From Stella humosa (GTDB lineage Bacteria > Pseudomonadota > Alphaproteobacteria > ATCC43930 > Allostellaceae), in NCBI RefSeq assembly GCF_006738645.1, contig NZ_AP019700.1:2306001-2370000 (forward strand): 64,000 nucleotides of DNA, in the 5' to 3' direction. Shown here one piece after another: positions 59,065-64,000 of this stretch; position 1 is the stretch's first letter, and the number at the start of each line of letters is the position of its first letter. The notes under the pieces were generated by a model. The model was given only the letters and a program-made list of their open reading frames with translations, was not told where the DNA came from and did not search any database. The position numbers were made by a program, and so were the translations under genes.

Positions 59065-59838
59065 ATGAGCAACCTGCGTCAGGAACGCGTCCTGTCGGTG
59101 CACCACTGGACCGACAGCCTGTTCAGCTTCAAGGCCACTCGTGATCCGTCCTTCCGCTTCCAGAGCGGGCAGTTCGTCATGATCGGGCTGGAGGTGGCCG
59201 GCAAGCCGCTGCTGCGCGCGTACAGCATGGCCAGCGCCTATTACGACGACACGCTGGAGTTCTTCAGCATCAAGGTGCAGGACGGGCCGCTGACCTCGCG
59301 CCTGCAGCACCTGAAGGAGGGCGACACCATCCTGGTCGGCCGCAAGCCGGTCGGCACCCTGCTGCTCGACAACCTGAAGCCCGGCCGCCACCTCTATCTG
59401 CTCGGCACCGGCACGGGCCTGGCCCCATTCCTCAGCCTCATCCGCGATCCCGAGGTCTATGAGCGCTTCGACAAGGTGATCCTGACCCACACCTGCCGGG
59501 TCACGGCCGAGCTTGCCTATCGCGACCTCATCACCCGCGAGCTGCCCGAGAACGAACTGATCGGCGAAGAGGTGCGGCGCAAGCTGATCTATTACCCGAC
59601 CGTGACGCGCGAGCCCTTCCACACCCAGGGCCGCATCACCGACCTGATCCGCGAGGGCCGCATCTTCACCGATGTCGGGCTGCCGCCGCTGAACCCCGAG
59701 GATGACCGCCTGATGCTGTGCGGCAGCCCGTCGATGCTGCGCGACGCCAAGGCGCTCCTGGAAGAGCGCGGCTTCGAGGAAGGGAGCCAGGCCAAGGCCG
59801 GCCACTATGTGATCGAGAAGGCGTTCGTCGAGCAGTAG
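59065..59838 (+). CDS. fpr: Ferredoxin-NADP reductase (bacterial subclass I)
   Basis: The 257-residue flavoprotein has the FAD-binding RAYSMASAYYDD, the NADP-binding LLGTGTGLAPFLSLIRD, LMLCGSPSMLRDAK, and the C-terminal AFVEQ, a close match to the AFVEK tail of alphaproteobacterial FPRs, which lack the stacking Tyr of plant enzymes. It moves electrons between NADPH and ferredoxin or flavodoxin, often in stress or iron-sulfur work. ATG 59065 (MSNLRQERVLS) is the natural start; the 14 codons before it look like leader. Confidence 0.94.
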   Translation: MSNLRQERVLSVHHWTDSLFSFKATRDPSFRFQSGQFVMIGLEVAGKPLLRAYSMASAYYDDTLEFFSIKVQDGPLTSRLQHLKEGDTILVGRKPVGTLLLDNLKPGRHLYLLGTGTGLAPFLSLIRDPEVYERFDKVILTHTCRVTAELAYRDLITRELPENELIGEEVRRKLIYYPTVTREPFHTQGRITDLIREGRIFTDVGLPPLNPEDDRLMLCGSPSMLRDAKALLEERGFEEGSQAKAGHYVIEKAFVEQ

Positions 59839-59842
59839 GACC

Positions 59843-61129
59843 GTGGACCAGGGCATGGAACGCGGTGGCGCCAGCCTGTGGCAGGCGACGGCGGAGCCGG
59901 CCCCGGCCTGCCCGCCGCTGGCCCGTGAGGTCGAGGCGGACGTGGCGATCGTCGGCGGCGGCTATACCGGCCTGTCGACGGCGCTCGCCCTGGCCGCGGG
60001 CGGCGCATCGGTCGTGGTCCTGGAAGCGCTGGAGCCGGGGTCGGGCGCGTCCGGCCGCAACGGTGGACAGGTGATTCCCGGCATCCGCCACTTTCCCGAC
60101 GAGTTGGAACATGCGTTCGGCCCGGCCCTGGGCCGGCGCCTCTACGAGTTTGGCCTCGGCACCGCGGATGCGGCTTTCGCCCTCATCCAGCGTCATGGCA
60201 TCGCCTGCGACGCCACGCGCAGCGGCTGGCTTCAGCCGGCCGACAAGCCGACGTCGATCGAGGCCTCGCGCCGCCGGGTGGGGCAGTGGCAGCGCATGGG
60301 GCACCCCGTCCGCCTGCTGGAGCGGGACGAGATGGCGGCAGCCCTGGGCAGCCCGGCCTATCTCGGTGGCTGGGTCCATGAGGGCGGCGGGACGGTGCAG
60401 CCCCTCTCCTATGCCCGCGGCCTGGCGCGCGCCGCGATGGCGGCAGGCGCCCGGATCCATGGCCGGTCGCCGGCCTTGTCGCTGGCGCCGGTTCGCGGGC
60501 GCTGGCGGGTCGCGACGCCGGCGGGGTCCGTGACGGCCGGCCGCGTCCTGCTGGCGACCAACGCTCTGGGCGGCGACCTGTGGCCGGCGCTGCGCCGGTC
60601 GCTGCTGCCGGTATGGAGCTTCCAGGTCGCGACCACGCCGCTGTCGCCCGCCGACCGCGCCCGCGTCCTGCCGGGCCGCCATGCGGCGTCGGACACGCGC
60701 GAGGTGCTGCGCTACTTCCGGCTGGATCGCGACGGCCGCCTGGTGATCGGCGGCAAGGGACGGCTGGGCGGGCCGCGCGGTCCGGGCTCGTTCGGGCTGC
60801 AACGGCGCATGGTGCGCCGGCTCTACCCGTGGCTGGCCGAGCAGCCGATCGCGCATTGCTGGGGCGGGCAGGTGGCGATCACGCCCGACCGTCTGCCGCG
60901 CGTGCACGAACTGGCGCCGGGCCTTCTGGCCGCGATCGGCTGCAACGGCAAGGGTGTTGCCCTCTGCTCGGCCCTGGGCGCGCCGTTGGCCGAGGCGCTG
61001 ACCGGGCGGCCGCTGGGCGAACTGCCGCTGGCCCTGGCGCCCGTGCGGCCGATCCCGTTCCACGCCCTGCGCCCGTTCTACATCGCGGCGGGCTCGGCAT
61101 GGATGAAGGCCAAGGACTGGCTCGGCTGA
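59843..61129 (+). CDS. FAD-dependent amine oxidoreductase (DAO family, PuuB-like)
   Basis: The 428-residue protein has the N-terminal dinucleotide fold DVAIVGGGYTGLSTALALAAGG, followed by GSGASGRNGGQVIPG, typical of PuuB/gamma-glutamylputrescine oxidases and sarcosine-like oxidases, and the FAD-closing IGCNGKGVALCSALG near the C-terminus. It oxidises an amine group, releasing an aldehyde and H2O2 in relatives. Start GTG 59843 is possible, ATG 59855 as well; the gap to fpr is only 4 bases, so they may be co-transcribed. A role in polyamine-like breakdown would fit the nearby Pot-type importer (inference). Confidence 0.88.
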   Translation: MDQGMERGGASLWQATAEPAPACPPLAREVEADVAIVGGGYTGLSTALALAAGGASVVVLEALEPGSGASGRNGGQVIPGIRHFPDELEHAFGPALGRRLYEFGLGTADAAFALIQRHGIACDATRSGWLQPADKPTSIEASRRRVGQWQRMGHPVRLLERDEMAAALGSPAYLGGWVHEGGGTVQPLSYARGLARAAMAAGARIHGRSPALSLAPVRGRWRVATPAGSVTAGRVLLATNALGGDLWPALRRSLLPVWSFQVATTPLSPADRARVLPGRHAASDTREVLRYFRLDRDGRLVIGGKGRLGGPRGPGSFGLQRRMVRRLYPWLAEQPIAHCWGGQVAITPDRLPRVHELAPGLLAAIGCNGKGVALCSALGAPLAEALTGRPLGELPLALAPVRPIPFHALRPFYIAAGSAWMKAKDWLG

Positions 61130-61221
61130 TCGACCTGGCGCCCACAAGCCGGTTGCGGCGCCCGACCGCATGAGACAGTCTCCCGCCGGAATCCGATCCT
61201 GATACGGGAGCACCCCGCGAC

Positions 61222-62330
<1,109 letters not shown>

Positions 62331-62331
<1 letters not shown>

Positions 62332-63176
62332 TGGCGGTCACCGTCCGCGGCCGCCACCGCGCCTTCGGCGGCCAGGTCCAGTACCTGGCCCACGCCTCGG
62401 CCGAGATCGGCGGGGAGATGCGCTTTGCCGTCTATATGCCGCCGGCGGCCGAGCGCGGGCCGGTGCCGGCGCTCTTCTACCTGGCGGGGCTGACCTGCAC
62501 GGAAGAGACCGTCATCATCAAGGCGGGCGCGCTGCGCCGGGCGGCCGAGGCCGGGATCGCGCTGGTGGCACCCGACACCTCGCCGCGCGACCGGCGGTTC
62601 CCCGGCGACGATGCGGCGTGGGATTTCGGCCAGGGTGCCGGCTTCTATGTCGATGCCACGGCCGAGCCCTGGCGCGACGCCTATCGGATGTATTCCTACG
62701 TCACCCGCGAGTTGCCCGAACTGGTGGCGCAGGAATTCCCGGTCGACGGGGCGCGGCTAGGGGTGTTCGGCCACTCCATGGGCGGGCACGGCGCGCTGGT
62801 GGCGGGCCTGCGCAACCCCGATCGCTTCCGCTCGGTGTCGGCCTTCGCGCCGATCGCGGCCCCCATGCACTGCCCGTGGGGCGAGAAGGCCTTCGGCAAC
62901 TATCTGGGCCCCGACCGCGCCGGCTGGGCTGCCTATGACGCAACCGCGCTGGTGTCCGCCGGCAGCCGCGTGGCGTCCGGAATCCTGGTGGACCAGGGCC
63001 TGGACGACCAGTTCCTGGCGACGCAGCTTCACCCCGACCGGTTCGAGGCCGCCTGCCGGCAGGCGGGGCAGAAGCTGACGCTGCGCCGCCATGCCGGCTA
63101 TGACCATGGTTACTTCTTCATCTCCACCTTCATCGACGACCACATCGACCATCACGCGGCGGTGCTGGGCCGGTAG
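62331..63176 (+). CDS. fghA: S-formylglutathione hydrolase
   Basis: The 281-residue alpha/beta hydrolase has the nucleophile elbow GHSMGGHGA with S149, LAGLTCTEETVIIKAG near the start, and a late HAGYDHGYFFISTFIDDH with the catalytic His. It splits S-formylglutathione into formate and glutathione. It follows frmA with a 1-base overlap. Confidence 0.95.
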
Positions 63177-63179
63177 GGG

Positions 63180-64000
63180 CTATCGCCGCGCCGCCTCCAG
63201 GATACGGGCGGCGGCGTCGGCGAAGACCTGGCAGCCGAGCACGATGTCGGCTTCGTCGGTGTCCTCGCTGTAGTGGTGGCTGACGCCGCCGATCGAGGGC
63301 ACGAACATCATGCCGGCCGGCAGGCGGTGGGCGATGATCTGGGCGTCGTGGCCGGCGGCCGACGGCATCGCCATCCAGTTGCCGGGCGCGTGGACCTCGG
63401 CCGCGGCCGCCAGCGCCTGCTGGAAACGGTCGTCCATGATCGTGGGCGGCGTGCGTGACAGCACCTCGACCGCGACGGGGCAGGGGCCGGACTGGTTGGT
63501 CTCGGCCACGAGTTGATCCAGCACGCCTTCGAGGCGCGCCATCGTCGCCGGCTCGCCATCGCGGAACTGCAGCAGCATCTCGGCGCGGCCGGGGATGATG
63601 GCCGGCGCCCCCGGCTCCAGCAGGATGCGGCCGACCGTCCAGACCGAGCGCGGGCCGCTGGCGGCCGCGAAGCGCTCGTAGAGCGCGTTGCAGAAGCGGA
63701 CCAGCGCCACGCCCGCATCCTTGCGGATCGGCATCGGCGTCGTCCCGGCATGGTTCTGCACGCCGGTGAAGGTGACGCGATAGCCGTGGATGCCGACGAT
63801 CGAGGTGACTACGCCAATGCGCCGCGCCTCGCTCTCCAGGTAGCCGCCCTGCTCGATATGCGCTTCGAGGTAGCCGACATAGCGGGCCGGGTCGACGGCC
63901 GCGCGTGGCCGGCCGGCAAAGCCCGAGCGCGCCAGCGCCTCGCGCAAGGGCGTGCCGTCGTCGCGGTTGCGGGTGGCGTCGATGTCGGCCTCGCTCAACT
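63180..64000 (-). CDS. Zinc-dependent M20 hydrolase, allantoate amidohydrolase/N-carbamoyl-L-amino-acid hydrolase type (N-terminal part outside window)
   Basis: The visible 273 residues are the C-terminal two-thirds of a roughly 410-residue enzyme. They show EAHIEQGGYLES (Glu and His of the family), VVTSIVGIHGYRVTFTGVQNHAGTTPMPIRKDA (dimerisation domain with the catalytic His), and MPSAAGHDAQIIAHRLPAGMMFVPSIGGVSHHYSEDTDEADI near the end with metal ligands. Such enzymes split N-carbamoyl-amino acids or allantoate to release ammonia and CO2. The start lies beyond the window. Confidence 0.9.
   Translation of the reverse strand, partial: LSEADIDATRNRDDGTPLREALARSGFAGRPRAAVDPARYVGYLEAHIEQGGYLESEARRIGVVTSIVGIHGYRVTFTGVQNHAGTTPMPIRKDAGVALVRFCNALYERFAAASGPRSVWTVGRILLEPGAPAIIPGRAEMLLQFRDGEPATMARLEGVLDQLVAETNQSGPCPVAVEVLSRTPPTIMDDRFQQALAAAAEVHAPGNWMAMPSAAGHDAQIIAHRLPAGMMFVPSIGGVSHHYSEDTDEADIVLGCQVFADAAARILEAARR

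Overview
The window is very GC-rich DNA with dense, mostly short-gapped genes, many 4-base stop/start overlaps (ATGA or GTGA) and a large load of ABC and tripartite uptake systems. Gene content (TctABC-type transporters with many extracytoplasmic receptors, a bacterial subclass-I ferredoxin-NADP reductase ending AFVEQ, glutathione-dependent formaldehyde oxidation, a yybP-ykoY-like leader before a Gdt1-type Mn exporter) suggests a metabolically versatile alphaproteobacterium, probably Rhodospirillales-like. This taxonomic placement is inference from gene style, not from a marker gene. About 68 protein genes and one tRNA (Val, GAC) are supported. No insertion sequence, prophage or CRISPR array was seen.

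Layout. 1-2.7 kb: end of a glycine-zipper protein, an RraA-like protein, a GNAT acetyltransferase coupled to an N-formylglutamate amidohydrolase-like protein, and tRNA-Val. 2.7-8.5 kb: an amino-acid-type binding protein, then a tripartite carboxylate transporter (TctA, TctB, TctC type) with a D-2-hydroxyacid dehydrogenase and an IclR regulator. 8.6-12.5 kb: a glyoxalase-fold protein divergent from a LysR regulator, an exported carboxymuconolactone-decarboxylase-like protein followed by an exported cupin, and a small membrane protein. 12.5-15.7 kb: a 16-bp tandem repeat, a secreted FGE-like protein lacking the expected cysteines, a DUF2188-like small protein, and a Gdt1/TMEM165-type transporter behind a manganese riboswitch.

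15.7-20.2 kb holds the most unusual locus: two tiny ORFs (44 and 43 aa) followed by a strong hairpin, an HExxH protein of the putative peptide-hydroxylase type, a cyanophycin-synthetase-like ATP-grasp ligase whose C-terminal Mur-ligase module has lost its P-loop, and a translationally coupled DehI-fold protein. I read this as a candidate ribosomal-peptide (RiPP) modification cluster of a type I do not recognise.

20.2-33 kb is a catabolic and uptake island: two 3-hydroxyisobutyrate-dehydrogenase-like enzymes, a sugar-type ABC transporter without its own ATPase, a cytoplasmic CMD protein, MmgE/PrpD, a taurine/nitrate-type ABC transporter, a GntR regulator, NIPSNAP, a TauD/TfdA dioxygenase and a nitroreductase. 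33-41.6 kb: a beta-lactamase-fold hydrolase, a CDP-alcohol phosphatidyltransferase, a thioesterase, a tandem pair of DUF2061-like exported proteins, an enolase-superfamily enzyme with a TctC-type receptor, a glutamine amidotransferase and a VapBC-like toxin-antitoxin pair. 41.6-53.6 kb: an Ntn amidohydrolase (penicillin acylase family) divergent from a PotABCD-like transporter, an FCD regulator, a second paralogous receptor, both subunits of an N,N-dimethylformamidase-like enzyme and a class III aminotransferase, which together look like uptake and hydrolysis of a cationic or amide compound. 53.6-64 kb: DNA 3-methyladenine glycosylase, ArsC, an MBL lactonase-like enzyme, RecQ, an RTX protein, ferredoxin-NADP reductase, an FAD amine oxidase, the formaldehyde dehydrogenase and S-formylglutathione hydrolase pair, and the end of an M20 carbamoyl-amino-acid hydrolase that runs off the window.
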